A stretch of DNA of 64,000 bases from an uncultured bacterium. Lineage in GTDB: Bacteria > Cyanobacteriota > Vampirovibrionia > Gastranaerophilales > Gastranaerophilaceae. The translations under genes were made by a program, and so were the position numbers. Below are positions 7,775-15,371 of this stretch, piece after piece (position 1 is the stretch's first letter; each line of letters begins with the position of its first letter). The stretch is from positions 62,001-126,000 of the forward strand of contig CASEYJ010000016.1 of NCBI GenBank assembly GCA_949292175.1, read 5' to 3'. Under the pieces are notes generated by a model. That model was given only the letters and a program-made list of their open reading frames with translations. It had not been told where the DNA came from and searched no databases.

Positions 7775-8035
7775 ATTATTCTTAGTATTATTTATAAGTT
7801 CAAGTTTTGCTTTTTTAGGCAAGTGCTTTATTCGATATTCTTCTTTTTGGGCTTCTATTTTTGTTTTAAACTCTTTTTTGTAGACGATTTTTACGGGTTT
7901 ATTTGCTCGTGTATATTTGGCACCTTTCCCCTCAAGATGTAGTTTGAATCGTTTTTCAACATCATCAGTGTACCCGCAGTAGAGGGTGTTATTTTCAGTA
8001 AGCAGTATATATACATAAAAGCTCTTTTCTACCAT
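7769..8035 (-). CDS. GIY-YIG domain nuclease-like protein
   Basis: 88 residues, the usual length of the stand-alone UvrC-N-like (YhbQ/UPF0213) group. Motifs: VYIL (GIY equivalent) and YCGYT (YIG equivalent) near residues 7-22, a basic residue in the following helix (KRFKLHL), and KAEYxxK-like EAQKEEYRIKHLPKKAK. The ATG at 8035 is chosen over a longer reading that would run through the terminator of the next gene. A TATAAT (8047-8042) ends 7 nt before this ATG and no Shine-Dalgarno exists, so a leaderless mRNA is predicted. A structure-specific nuclease role is known for the domain; the cellular role is unknown. Confidence 0.85.
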   Translation of the reverse strand: MVEKSFYVYILLTENNTLYCGYTDDVEKRFKLHLEGKGAKYTRANKPVKIVYKKEFKTKIEAQKEEYRIKHLPKKAKLELINNTKNNL

Positions 8036-8041
8036 GTCTGA

Positions 8042-8047
8042 ATTATA
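8042..8047 (-). promoter_or_regulatory. -10 box of the GIY-YIG gene
   Basis: TATAAT on the minus strand, ending 7 nt before ATG 8035, lying in the T-rich tail of the upstream terminator. A convincing -35 is masked by the terminator hairpin. Confidence 0.45.
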
Positions 8048-8051
8048 TAAT

Positions 8052-8076
8052 AAAAAAGACAGCCTGAGCTGTCTTT
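8052..8076 (-). terminator. Rho-independent terminator of the 8116-8490 gene
   Basis: On the minus strand, a perfect 9-bp stem AAAGACAGC / GCTGTCTTT with a 4-nt loop, followed by a T-run. Confidence 0.85.
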
Positions 8077-8115
8077 GTATTCCATAATCTTTTATTTCTC
8101 TTATCAAATTTTTTA

Positions 8116-8490
8116 TTATCCGATTGAAGTAAAACCTCCTCCAATTGAACAAGAACCGCCACCACAGCCTGCTGATGCAACTGTTGCTGCACCTGCCCCT
8201 GCAAATGAACCTCCGCCAAATCCGCTGATAGTGGACATTGCATTTGCAAAACCTTGTAAAAATCCTGTATTACTTGCAAGATTTTCTTGACCTTCTGCTG
8301 AGTAGCTGCTGAAATCTATATTTAATGAAAACGGATTTGTTGGAACGAACATATCATAATTGTAAACCGGTACTGCAAAAAGTGGTGTGCTGTTCATTGC
8401 TAGTGAGCCAGCTGTTTCGATTGATTCTTTATTTTGCTTTGCAGCTGTTTGATTTAAATTGCTTGATTGTTGTGTGCTAATACCGTTCAT
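8116..8490 (-). CDS. Small Ser/Asn-rich protein with Gly/Cys-rich tail
   Basis: 124 residues, not recognised. The N-terminus is polar (MNGISTQQSSNLNQ); the middle contains an aromatic PVYNYDMFVPTNPF stretch; the C-terminus is low complexity and glycine-rich with two cysteines (CGGGSC). No signal peptide or clear membrane span. AAGGAG lies at the proper distance upstream of the ATG. It is a single-gene transcript with its own terminator. A CTTTATATAGATG stretch upstream resembles the A/T box of the lineage-specific genes at 1942 and 19420, but the AwGCA box is less clear. Confidence 0.65.
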   Translation of the reverse strand: MNGISTQQSSNLNQTAAKQNKESIETAGSLAMNSTPLFAVPVYNYDMFVPTNPFSLNIDFSSYSAEGQENLASNTGFLQGFANAMSTISGFGGGSFAGAGAATVASAGCGGGSCSIGGGFTSIG

Positions 8491-8574
8491 TTCAAACTCC
8501 TTAATATCATCTCTCGTGTCTTACATCTATATAAAGGATTTATTTTTTTTTGAATTTCAACATGCCATTCTTTT

Positions 8575-8592
8575 GTAACATTTGTTTACAAT
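8575..8592. promoter_or_regulatory. HLR1-like tandem box
   Basis: GTAACATT, TG, TTTACAAT: two 8-mers in direct repeat with a 2-nt gap, one mismatch from the cyanobacterial HLR1 consensus (G/T)TTACA(T/A)(T/A)-NN-repeat bound by RpaB. It lies in the divergent region between the genes at 8490 and 8709, and the second repeat could double as a -35 (TTTACA) for the latter. Confidence 0.35.
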
Positions 8593-8708
8593 AAAAATTT
8601 GTATTTAATATCAATCTATTGGTCTAGAAAATCAGTCCTGTTGATTGATGACTTGTGGCGTTCAAGCGTTTATGCTTAGAGTGTGAAAAGGATTAGGGAA
8701 ATAGAGAG

Positions 8709-9359
8709 ATGAAAAAATTACTTTTGACAATGTTAACAATTTTATTTACAACTTTTTCCAGTGCTTTTGCAGCTGACAACTTTTTGAATACTGTTGTCTT
8801 GGAAGGTACAGGAAGCAGTTACAATATTATCTTACGTTCTGATGCAGTTGCGTCAGTTAGAAGAGTTGTTGAAAACAGTAATAAAATCGTCCTTGATATT
8901 AAAGGTTTAACTTCTTCAGATAATATGTCGACTGTTTACAAAAATACTTCAGCGGCAAACGGAGTTATTGTCGAGAATGTCGGTAGCAATGCAATTAGGA
9001 TTTACGTTCAAGGAAAGAATATTTCAAGTGCAAATATTATATTTGATACCCCGGCATCAGCACCAATTGTTGTCGCTGATAAGGTTTCAAAAAATACTAT
9101 TTGCTGGAGTATTTTGGCTGGTATAGCATTATGCTTCATGTTTGCTAAGTCTCGTGAGATTAAGGTCGATCCAAGAGCCAAGGTTAAAGAGGCTGTTCAG
9201 AAGAACATGCGTGATAGAGAAATTGCTATGTACAGAAATTACAGACGTGAGTTGCTTACTATTCCTAGTATTGATTACAAGGTTAAGAATCCTAGAATGA
9301 AGCAGGCTATTAGAAGAGCTGATACTATCAGGCATTTACAAAGGGTTTCTAATAGATAG
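8709..9359 (+). CDS. Exported AMIN-like domain protein with membrane anchor and basic tail
   Basis: 216 residues. Signal peptide (1-21, ending SAFA). Residues about 25-113 resemble an AMIN domain, the envelope-localising beta domain of AmiC and PilQ: a VxSVRRVVENSNKIVLDIKG core followed by a VIVENVGSNAIRIYVQG strand. A transmembrane helix (about 130-146) then leads to a strongly basic 70-residue tail that should lie in the cytoplasm. GGGAAATAGAGAG precedes the ATG. A small membrane protein and an SPFH protein follow on the same strand, so the three may form an envelope module. The AMIN call rests on pattern only. Confidence 0.65.
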   Translation: MKKLLLTMLTILFTTFSSAFAADNFLNTVVLEGTGSSYNIILRSDAVASVRRVVENSNKIVLDIKGLTSSDNMSTVYKNTSAANGVIVENVGSNAIRIYVQGKNISSANIIFDTPASAPIVVADKVSKNTICWSILAGIALCFMFAKSREIKVDPRAKVKEAVQKNMRDREIAMYRNYRRELLTIPSIDYKVKNPRMKQAIRRADTIRHLQRVSNR

Positions 9360-9399
9360 GGCCACTGACGGTGTAGTTGCGGAATGTATGGTGTAAAAG

Positions 9400-9591
9400 A
9401 TGGCAATCAGAGTATTATTACTTCTATTATCAATAGTTATATGTACCAATTTGGTAATAATTATAGTTAGCTTCTTGTTTAACGTTAACTTATACCGCAA
9501 GCACGGTAAAGCCATATTGAACTCGTTCGGAGTATTACTACTATTAATTGTTGCAGGTTATATTATAGCTTCAATATTAGGTTTGGTATAA
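9400..9591 (+). CDS. Small two-helix membrane protein
   Basis: 63 residues with hydrophobic helices at about 3-27 and 42-62 joined by a short basic loop (NLYRKHGK). Not recognised. It ends 13 nt before the SPFH gene and starts 40 nt after the AMIN-like gene, so it is probably cotranscribed with both. The Shine-Dalgarno is weak. A small partner of the SPFH oligomer is a reasonable guess, no more. Confidence 0.65.
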   Translation: MAIRVLLLLLSIVICTNLVIIIVSFLFNVNLYRKHGKAILNSFGVLLLLIVAGYIIASILGLV

Positions 9592-9604
9592 AGGAGGAAG
9601 AGTA

Positions 9605-10438
9605 ATGACTTCTAGAAACAGTAATAAATTTGATTTTAATTTTGAAAGAGAGAGTTTCGCAACTCCTGCCCTCGTAATTGCTTTGATTGTAATGTTTCTT
9701 TTAATATTTAATCCGATAGCGATTGTAGGTGTTGGTGAACGCGGAGTCAAGGTTACTCTTGGTAAGGTTTCTCCTGAAAGTTATATGGAAGGTGTTCACT
9801 TTGTAACTCCATTTATATCAAAAATTAAGAATATGGATGTCAAAACGCAAAAGAGTTTTATGGATACTGAAGTTTATACTAAGGATATTCAACAGGCGAG
9901 AATTTCTTACGTAATTAACTACAATTTGCAGCCTCAAAATGCCCATAAGATGTATCGTGAAGTTGGTATGAATTATACAAGTACTATTCTTATGCCGGTA
10001 GTAGAGGGTACAATCAAGGATGTTATCGGTAAATGGAATGCTCAAGATCTCGTTGCTAACAGAGAGGCGGCTACAACTGATATTATCGGTAAATTACAAC
10101 GCCAACTTGAACCAAAGTATATTAACGTAACTGGCTTCCAAATTACTGAAATTAATTATTCTAAAGTGTTTGAACAAGCTATTGAAAGCAAGGTTACCGC
10201 AGAACAAGAAGCTTTAAAAGCAAAAAATCGTACGGTACAAATTCAAGAAGAGGCTAAGCAAAAGATAATATCAGCTGAGGCAGAGGCTCGTTCAATGAAG
10301 ATTAGATCAGATGCTTTAGCTAAGAATAAATCCCTTGTTCAGTATGAAGCTGTTCAAAAGTGGAACGGAGTCCTTCCTACATATATGATGGGTAATGCAA
10401 TTCCATTCATCGGTATGGATTCAGTTACAAGAAAATAA
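9605..10438 (+). CDS. SPFH / band 7 (prohibitin-like) membrane protein
   Basis: 277 residues. An N-terminal membrane helix (about 20-38) is followed by the band 7 domain (VGVGERGVKVTLGKV through the EINYSKVFEQAIESK region, about 40-200), then an Ala/Glu/Lys coiled coil (EEAKQKIISAEAEARSMKIR) and a C-terminal tail. This is the prohibitin/HflC layout: a ring-forming scaffold that organises membrane domains and often restrains FtsH. The start is preceded by a strong AAAGGAGGAAG. A terminator follows. Confidence 0.92.
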   Translation: MTSRNSNKFDFNFERESFATPALVIALIVMFLLIFNPIAIVGVGERGVKVTLGKVSPESYMEGVHFVTPFISKIKNMDVKTQKSFMDTEVYTKDIQQARISYVINYNLQPQNAHKMYREVGMNYTSTILMPVVEGTIKDVIGKWNAQDLVANREAATTDIIGKLQRQLEPKYINVTGFQITEINYSKVFEQAIESKVTAEQEALKAKNRTVQIQEEAKQKIISAEAEARSMKIRSDALAKNKSLVQYEAVQKWNGVLPTYMMGNAIPFIGMDSVTRK

Positions 10439-10476
10439 GTTTTATTTAAACCTATAAACCTTAATAATCCTTAATC

Positions 10477-10509
10477 ATCCGCTTCGAGATTTTAGAGGCG
10501 GATTTTTTT
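10477..10509 (+). terminator. Rho-independent terminator after the SPFH gene
   Basis: ATCCGCTTC pairs with GAGGCGGAT (one G-T wobble), followed by seven T. Confidence 0.85.
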
Positions 10510-10532
10510 ATTTTTCTAAATGTGGGTTATAC

Positions 10533-10565
10533 AAAAAAGCCTGCGTTGTTGACGCAGGGCTTTTT
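10533..10565. terminator. Bidirectional terminator between SPFH and wecB
   Basis: GCCTGCGT / ACGCAGGGC stem flanked by A-run and T-run, so it can act on both strands; it chiefly serves wecB on the minus strand. Confidence 0.8.
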
Positions 10566-10585
10566 ATGTTTAATTTATATTATAT

Positions 10586-11704
10586 TTATCTGCTAAAATA
10601 TTTAGAAATAATTTCTTCGATTTTTTTAGAAGATGTTCCATCTCCGTATGGGTTTTGAGCTTTTAATCTGGTTTCTTCTCTAGATCCTGAGAGGATTTTT
10701 TCGCTCAAAGATACGATTTTGTCATAATCTGCACCAACAAGGACTGAAACTCCTGCATCAATTCCTTCTTGGCGTTCTGTTTCATATCTCATAACAAGTG
10801 TTGGACAGCCAAATGAAGGGGCTTCTTCTTGAATTCCTCCTGAATCAGTTAGAATTAACTTAGCATTCTTCATTAAATAAACTAAGTACGGGTAATCTAA
10901 CGGAGTTAGTAGCTTGATATTATTCTGTTGTCCAAGACGAGAATGTATTTTATCCTTCACGTTTGGATTTGGGTGAACCGGAATTACAAATGTGTGGTCA
11001 GCATATTTGTCTGCCAGATATTTAATTGCATCTATAATTCTGTCAATTCTTTCTCCATGATTTTCTCGTCTGTGAGCTGTAATAAGTACAACTTTGTCGT
11101 CAATTTTAATATTTTGCTCATTGTAGAAATCTGCAGCTTTTTGCATTGTATCTTCTGACAAGCAGAACAATGCATCTATAACAGTGTTTCCAACAACATG
11201 AATTTTATCTTCACTAATGTCTTCCTTTAAGAGAGCGTTTCTATTCTTTTCGGTTGGTGCAAAATGTAATTCTGCAACTCGAGAAGTCATTTGACGCATA
11301 ACCTCTTCAGGAAACGGTTCATAAATATCATATGATCTAAGTCCTGCTTCCACGTGGAATACCGGGATCTTATTATAAAAACTTGCCAATGCTCCGCATA
11401 AAACGGTCATTGTATCCCCTTGGACAACTGTTGCATCAACTTTATTATTAGCATACACGTCCTTCAAGGCTGTTAAAATTCTGGTTTGAACTTCAAGCAA
11501 AGTTTGATTTGGCTTCATACAGTCCAAATTAATATCAGCCTTCAAGTTGAAATATTCCAATGTTTGGTTGGATAATTCTTTCTGTTGCTCTGTATTACAA
11601 ATAATAACGTTGTACTTTTCAGGATACTTCTTTAGTTCCAAAATAACCGGAGCCAATTTTATTACTTCTGGTCTTGTTCCGAATACAAATAATATGTTTC
11701 TCAT
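10586..11704 (-). CDS. wecB: UDP-N-acetylglucosamine 2-epimerase (non-hydrolysing)
   Basis: 372 residues, normal for the family. It interconverts UDP-GlcNAc and UDP-ManNAc for surface polysaccharide. Signatures: FVFGTRPEVIKLAPV at the N-terminus, VVQGDTMT, the HVEAGLRS loop with EPFPEE following, and the C-terminal TDSGGIQEEAPSFGCPTLV and ETERQEGIDAG nucleotide-binding motifs. The ATG at 11704 begins the conserved core; a TTG two codons upstream is less likely. No clear Shine-Dalgarno is seen. It diverges from the glutaredoxin gene and ends at a terminator, so it is probably a single-gene unit. Confidence 0.95.
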   Translation of the reverse strand: MRNILFVFGTRPEVIKLAPVILELKKYPEKYNVIICNTEQQKELSNQTLEYFNLKADINLDCMKPNQTLLEVQTRILTALKDVYANNKVDATVVQGDTMTVLCGALASFYNKIPVFHVEAGLRSYDIYEPFPEEVMRQMTSRVAELHFAPTEKNRNALLKEDISEDKIHVVGNTVIDALFCLSEDTMQKAADFYNEQNIKIDDKVVLITAHRRENHGERIDRIIDAIKYLADKYADHTFVIPVHPNPNVKDKIHSRLGQQNNIKLLTPLDYPYLVYLMKNAKLILTDSGGIQEEAPSFGCPTLVMRYETERQEGIDAGVSVLVGADYDKIVSLSEKILSGSREETRLKAQNPYGDGTSSKKIEEIISKYFSR

Positions 11705-11822
11705 ACCCAAGATGGTAGCATAAAAATATTCTTCTGCAAGTCTATTGGATTATTAAATAACTATTTTGGGTAATGACAAAATTCTGCTACTGCTTAATAA
11801 TCAACTCGTAAAGGAGAAAATT

Positions 11823-12056
11823 ATGCTTGATTTATATTATTCCCCAACTTGTCCTTATTGTAGCAAGGTTATTCAATTTTTTGAAGATAATCATATTGAT
11901 TTCATGCCTAAGGATGTTACTTATTCTATTAATTACGATGATCTTATGACTCTTGGCAAAATTGCACAAGTTCCATTTCTTGTGGATACAGATAATGATA
12001 TTCGAATGTATGAATCTGACAAGATTATTGAATATGCTAAAAGTTTAAATAAATAG
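11823..12056 (+). CDS. Glutaredoxin-like thiol-disulfide protein
   Basis: 77 residues. Thioredoxin-fold start LDLYYSPTCPYCSKV with a CPYC active site, followed by the cis-Pro loop (QVPFL, about residues 55-59) and a final helix. The ATG at 11823 has AAAGGAG upstream; the longer TTG reading is rejected. It ends 7 nt before the Hcp-like gene, so the two are cotranscribed. Glutaredoxins reduce mixed disulfides with glutathione or a similar thiol, and CPYC indicates a dithiol type. In this context it may serve the Hcp-like protein (inference). Confidence 0.9.
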   Translation: MLDLYYSPTCPYCSKVIQFFEDNHIDFMPKDVTYSINYDDLMTLGKIAQVPFLVDTDNDIRMYESDKIIEYAKSLNK

Positions 12057-12063
12057 GTGTGTT

Positions 12064-13662
12064 ATGTTGTATAATTTTTTTTCAGATAATTTTGAGTATG
12101 ATGAATGTAATGCAAAAGGCTCCTGTTCTATTCCGCCAAGTGTATTTGCACTGCAAGAAGTCCTTTTGATTTGTCTAAAACAATTTGCCTACTATATTAT
12201 TGAGTTAAAAAAGTTAGGTGAAGATTGTGCTTGTGAAGAAAGACTTGTTATAGAAACTTTATCGACAATAGTTTCTACGACAGATTATAGTGATGAACAG
12301 CATTTGAATATTATTTCTAATGTCTATTACAATATTATTAAATCAAGAAAGAAATATTTAGATATTTGTAAGCATAAAGGGCTTGAATCAAGAGAATTGA
12401 AGTCTATTTTGAATATTACTCCTCAGATGAATCTATCTCAGATTATGAGTCTTGGTGAGAAGGCTTTTCTTAATAAATACAAGAAAACTTCTCAGGTGCA
12501 AAAAAATATGACTGATATTCTTATCGCAGTTATTAAAAGTACCGCTTCAAATCTTTCAAAGCTTTTGAATTATTCTGTTGTGTTTGATGATGTTAAAGAT
12601 GAGATTTTAAAAGGTCTTAATTTACTCAACAAAACAAGACTTCCGCTTTCAACTTGCAAAGCTCAAATAAAGAAACTTGCTCATTTTGATAAGGTTTTGA
12701 CTGAAAAGTTATCGGAAGAGCAGTTCAAATCTTTTGGTGAAATTGATGCCGTTGAGGTCTCCTATTCAACGGAAAAGGGAAAGGCTATTTTAGTTTCTGG
12801 TGAGTGTTTGCAGGATCTGGAAAATATCTTGCAGTCTGTTTCGAATACTGATATTGATGTTTATACTCATGATGAGTTACTTATTGCACATTCCTTTGAA
12901 AAGTTTAAAGCTTATAAAAACTTGAAAGGTCATTATGGAACTTGTACGGAAAATTGTGTCTTGGATTTTGCGACTTTTCCAGGCTCTATTCTGCTTACAA
13001 GAAATTCAAATATTAATATAGAACATCTTTATCGCGGTCGTTTATTTACGACCTCTTCAATGCTTCCAAAGGGTGTTGTTGCCGTAAAAGATGAGGAATT
13101 TTCGGATGTTATTAAATCCGCACAAAGTGCAAAAGGGTTTGCTAAAGGCCATAGTAAAAATTCTGAAGTTGTAGGGTATAATCCATCAACTCTAGAGCGA
13201 GAATTTGAAGTCCTTGCTGAAAATTTTAAAAATAGTAATACGAGTCGTGTGATAATTATAGGCTTAAGTGCCTTTAGACAATGTCAGAAGGATTATTTTA
13301 ATGAATTTATGGCAAATCTGCCCGATGATGCTTATGTTATAAGTTTTTCATTTGGCTACAATCGTAAAAATTTTATGCACATAAATGTAGCAAACAATAG
13401 ACCGCTGGTTTATTCGGTATTGATAAAACTCTTTGATTTTATTCCTATTACATCTGAAAGATTAGCATTTTTTGTAACTCGGTGTGATGTAACTTCTATA
13501 TCAAGTATGATTAATCTAAAAGAGAAGGGGGCAAAAAATGTCTTCCTCACTCAGTGCCCCCCAAATGTTATTAATCCTGCCATTCTTGCATCTTTAGATT
13601 CTGTTTATGGTATTAAAACCGCACTAAATGCAAAAAATGACTTGAACGAAATTTTAGGTTAG
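12064..13662 (+). CDS. Hybrid-cluster-protein (Hcp/prismane) homologue lacking most cluster ligands
   Basis: 532 residues, close to Hcp (about 550). The fold signature is clear: ILVSGECLQDL, VYTHDELLIAH, GHYGTCTENCVLDFATFPGSI, then a GLSAF...YFNEFMANLPDDA segment and GAKNVFLTQCPP. From the Desulfovibrio Hcp ligands I align: His244 to Glu247, Glu268 to Glu271 (kept), Cys312 to Ser315, Cys406 to Ser402, Cys434 to Phe430, Cys459 lost in a gap near 441-446, and Glu494 to Asp475. Of the N-terminal four-Cys cluster only C15 and C21 remain; CxxC is gone. It therefore should not bind the hybrid cluster or act as a hydroxylamine/NO reductase. The frame is intact and well translated (ATG, GGTGTG upstream), so it looks maintained. 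Confidence 0.85.
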   Translation: MLYNFFSDNFEYDECNAKGSCSIPPSVFALQEVLLICLKQFAYYIIELKKLGEDCACEERLVIETLSTIVSTTDYSDEQHLNIISNVYYNIIKSRKKYLDICKHKGLESRELKSILNITPQMNLSQIMSLGEKAFLNKYKKTSQVQKNMTDILIAVIKSTASNLSKLLNYSVVFDDVKDEILKGLNLLNKTRLPLSTCKAQIKKLAHFDKVLTEKLSEEQFKSFGEIDAVEVSYSTEKGKAILVSGECLQDLENILQSVSNTDIDVYTHDELLIAHSFEKFKAYKNLKGHYGTCTENCVLDFATFPGSILLTRNSNINIEHLYRGRLFTTSSMLPKGVVAVKDEEFSDVIKSAQSAKGFAKGHSKNSEVVGYNPSTLEREFEVLAENFKNSNTSRVIIIGLSAFRQCQKDYFNEFMANLPDDAYVISFSFGYNRKNFMHINVANNRPLVYSVLIKLFDFIPITSERLAFFVTRCDVTSISSMINLKEKGAKNVFLTQCPPNVINPAILASLDSVYGIKTALNAKNDLNEILG

Positions 13663-13673
13663 TCGTTTGTAAC

Positions 13674-13709
13674 AAAAAAGAGTCCCGAATTTCTTCGGGA
13701 CTCTTTTTT
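13674..13709. terminator. Bidirectional terminator between the Hcp-like gene and rpsG
   Basis: AGTCCCGAA / TTCGGGACT stem flanked by AAAAAAG and CTTTTTT. It ends both convergent units and shows that rpsL-rpsG does not continue into fusA/tuf. Confidence 0.9.
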
Positions 13710-13724
13710 GTTATGAATACAAAA

Positions 13725-14195
13725 TTAGTATCTGTAGTGAGCAAAAGCTTTGTTAGCTTCAGCCATTTTGTGGGTATCTTCACGCTTCTTGCAAGCAGAA
13801 CCAACACCGTTTGAAGCATCGATAATTTCGTTAGTCAATTTATCGATGAATGATTTTCCGCCACGTTTCTTAGCAGCTTCAATCAACCAAGAAGAAGCTA
13901 GAGCGAAACCTCTATCAGCCTTAACTTCGATAGGTACTTGGTAAGTAGAACCACCGATACGTCTTGCTTTAACTTCCAAAAGCGGAGTTGCGTTAGTCAT
14001 AGCTTTTTGGAAAACTTCAAGAGCTTTTTCGTTAGTTCTTTCTTCAATTCTTGCTAAAGTTGCATAAAAGATTTTTTCAGCGAGTGATTTTTTACCACGT
14101 CTCATAATTCTGTTAATAAATTTAGAGATATCAACGCTGTTATATACTGGATCAGCTAATGGAATACGTTTAGCTGGTTTAGAACGTCTTGACAT
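13725..14195 (-). CDS. rpsG: 30S ribosomal protein S7
   Basis: 156 residues, standard length. The N-terminus ([10 protein letters not shown]), the LINRIMRRGKKSLAEKIFY-type segment and the core KVGGSTYQVP-like RIGGSTYQVPIEVKADR are typical. S7 nucleates the 30S head by binding the 3' domain of 16S rRNA. Its start codon overlaps the rpsL stop codon (TAATG), giving translational coupling. A terminator follows, so fusA and tuf are not in this operon. Confidence 0.97.
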   Translation of the reverse strand: MSRRSKPAKRIPLADPVYNSVDISKFINRIMRRGKKSLAEKIFYATLARIEERTNEKALEVFQKAMTNATPLLEVKARRIGGSTYQVPIEVKADRGFALASSWLIEAAKKRGGKSFIDKLTNEIIDASNGVGSACKKREDTHKMAEANKAFAHYRY

Positions 14196-14581
14196 TACTT
14201 CTTACCTCCTTTAGCATTTTTCTTAGCACCATATTTAGATCTGCTTTGTGCGCGGTTAGCAACACCAGCTGTATCCAAGGTACCTCTAACGATGTGGTAA
14301 CGAACACCTGGAAGGTCTTTAACCCTACCACCTCTGATAAGAACAACACTGTGTTCTTGTAGGTTGTGGCCGATACCTGGAATGTATGAAGTAACTTCAA
14401 ATCCGTTTGTTAATCTAACTCTGGCAACTTTTCTCAAAGCTGAGTTAGGTTTTTTAGGGGTTGTAGTGTAAACCCTTGTGCAAACTCCACGTCTTTGAGG
14501 ACAATTCATCAAAGCTGGAGATTTAGTTTTGTCAGTAAGCTTTTTACGTTCTGAACGTACAAGCTGATTAATTGTAGGCAT
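14195..14581 (-). CDS. rpsL: 30S ribosomal protein S12
   Basis: 128 residues. It starts at [14 protein letters not shown] with AAGGAG upstream; a longer upstream reading (to 14746) has no S12 homology and is the mRNA leader. The decoding-centre loops [11 protein letters not shown] and the [13 protein letters not shown] segment are intact. It is the first gene of a two-gene operon with rpsG, expressed from the promoter at 14759-14787. Confidence 0.97.
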   Translation of the reverse strand: MPTINQLVRSERKKLTDKTKSPALMNCPQRRGVCTRVYTTTPKKPNSALRKVARVRLTNGFEVTSYIPGIGHNLQEHSVVLIRGGRVKDLPGVRYHIVRGTLDTAGVANRAQSRSKYGAKKNAKGGKK

Positions 14582-14752
14582 TTTTTTCTCCTTATATTTT
14601 CTACCATTTGGCAGGATCATCAACCTGAAACCCTTACGCATTCCGGTAATGACTGAACTACAGACTGTGTAACAACAGGTGCTGTCGGTCTTTACGTCCT
14701 GTCCTGCCCACTTATTCCGAACATATCCAGCACGAAAATTCGGCACAAGTGT
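14582..14752 (-). other. Long structured rpsL mRNA leader
   Basis: About 170 nt between the predicted transcription start and the rpsL ATG. GGCAGGA (14708-14702) can pair with TCCTGCC (14616-14610) over roughly 85 nt, closing a domain just before the Shine-Dalgarno region. This may be a ribosomal-protein autoregulatory leader; I do not recognise a catalogued one. Confidence 0.4.
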
Positions 14753-14758
14753 ACTATC

Positions 14759-14787
14759 ATTTAACTACGATAGTATCGCAATGTCAA
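14759..14787 (-). promoter_or_regulatory. Sigma-70 promoter of rpsL-rpsG
   Basis: On the minus strand: TTGACA (14787-14782), 17 nt, TTAAAT (14764-14759). Confidence 0.65.
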
Positions 14788-14801
14788 CTATATGTTAATT
14801 T

Positions 14802-15296
14802 TTATTCTAAATTAAATCCGCCATTTTTTTTGATGTGTGCAACAAGACCGCCATCATTAAGCATTTTTATCATAACAGGAGGCAGCGGTTCTATTGGTAT
14901 AATTGCGCCATTTGTCAGGTCGGTTAGAATTCCTTTTTCTATGTCAAGTTCCAACTCGTCGCCTGCATCTATCCCGTCAGTATCACATTCTATTGCCAAA
15001 AGCCCTATGTTTATTGCATTTCTGTAAAAAATTCTGGCAAAAGATTTGGCAATTACTGCTCCTACTCCTGCTATTTTTATAATTTGCGGAGCGTGTTCTC
15101 TTGATGAACCTAATCCAAAATTTGAACCTGCAACTACAAAATCACCTTTTTGCATTTTTGACGCAAAATCCGGATCTGCATCTTCAAGCACGTGTTTTGA
15201 AAATTCTTCCAAATTTGAGCGCAAGTGAAATAATCTTCCAGGTGCAATGTGGTCTGTTGATATGTTATCGCCGAATTTGAATGCTTTTCCTCTCAT
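14802..15296 (-). CDS. leuD: Aconitase-family small subunit (3-isopropylmalate dehydratase small-subunit type)
   Basis: 164 residues, the short LeuD/HacB type. It supplies the swivel domain of a heterodimeric hydro-lyase whose [4Fe-4S] large subunit (LeuC-like) is not in the window. Motifs: [15 protein letters not shown], the substrate-recognition loop [21 protein letters not shown] (catalytic Ser-Arg region) and [16 protein letters not shown]. The loop is not the classical YLRT of isopropylmalate isomerases, so homoaconitase- or dimethylmalate-type substrates remain possible. AAGGAG precedes the ATG. Confidence 0.85.
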   Translation of the reverse strand: MRGKAFKFGDNISTDHIAPGRLFHLRSNLEEFSKHVLEDADPDFASKMQKGDFVVAGSNFGLGSSREHAPQIIKIAGVGAVIAKSFARIFYRNAINIGLLAIECDTDGIDAGDELELDIEKGILTDLTNGAIIPIEPLPPVMIKMLNDGGLVAHIKKNGGFNLE

Positions 15297-15371
15297 ATTT
15301 TCTCCTTATTGACATATTAATATTACTACAAAATTAAAATTTATGTTACAATATAAAAAAAGGATAGAATT

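Noticed and set aside
7691..7942. Plus-strand 83-codon reading frame
   Set aside because: It overlaps the GIY-YIG gene and the sigma-28-like promoter, and is a Phe/Leu-rich shadow of minus-strand coding sequence.
14582..14746. 55-codon extension of S12
   Set aside because: No S12 homology; standard S12 begins MPTINQL with a good ribosome-binding site, so the region is the leader.
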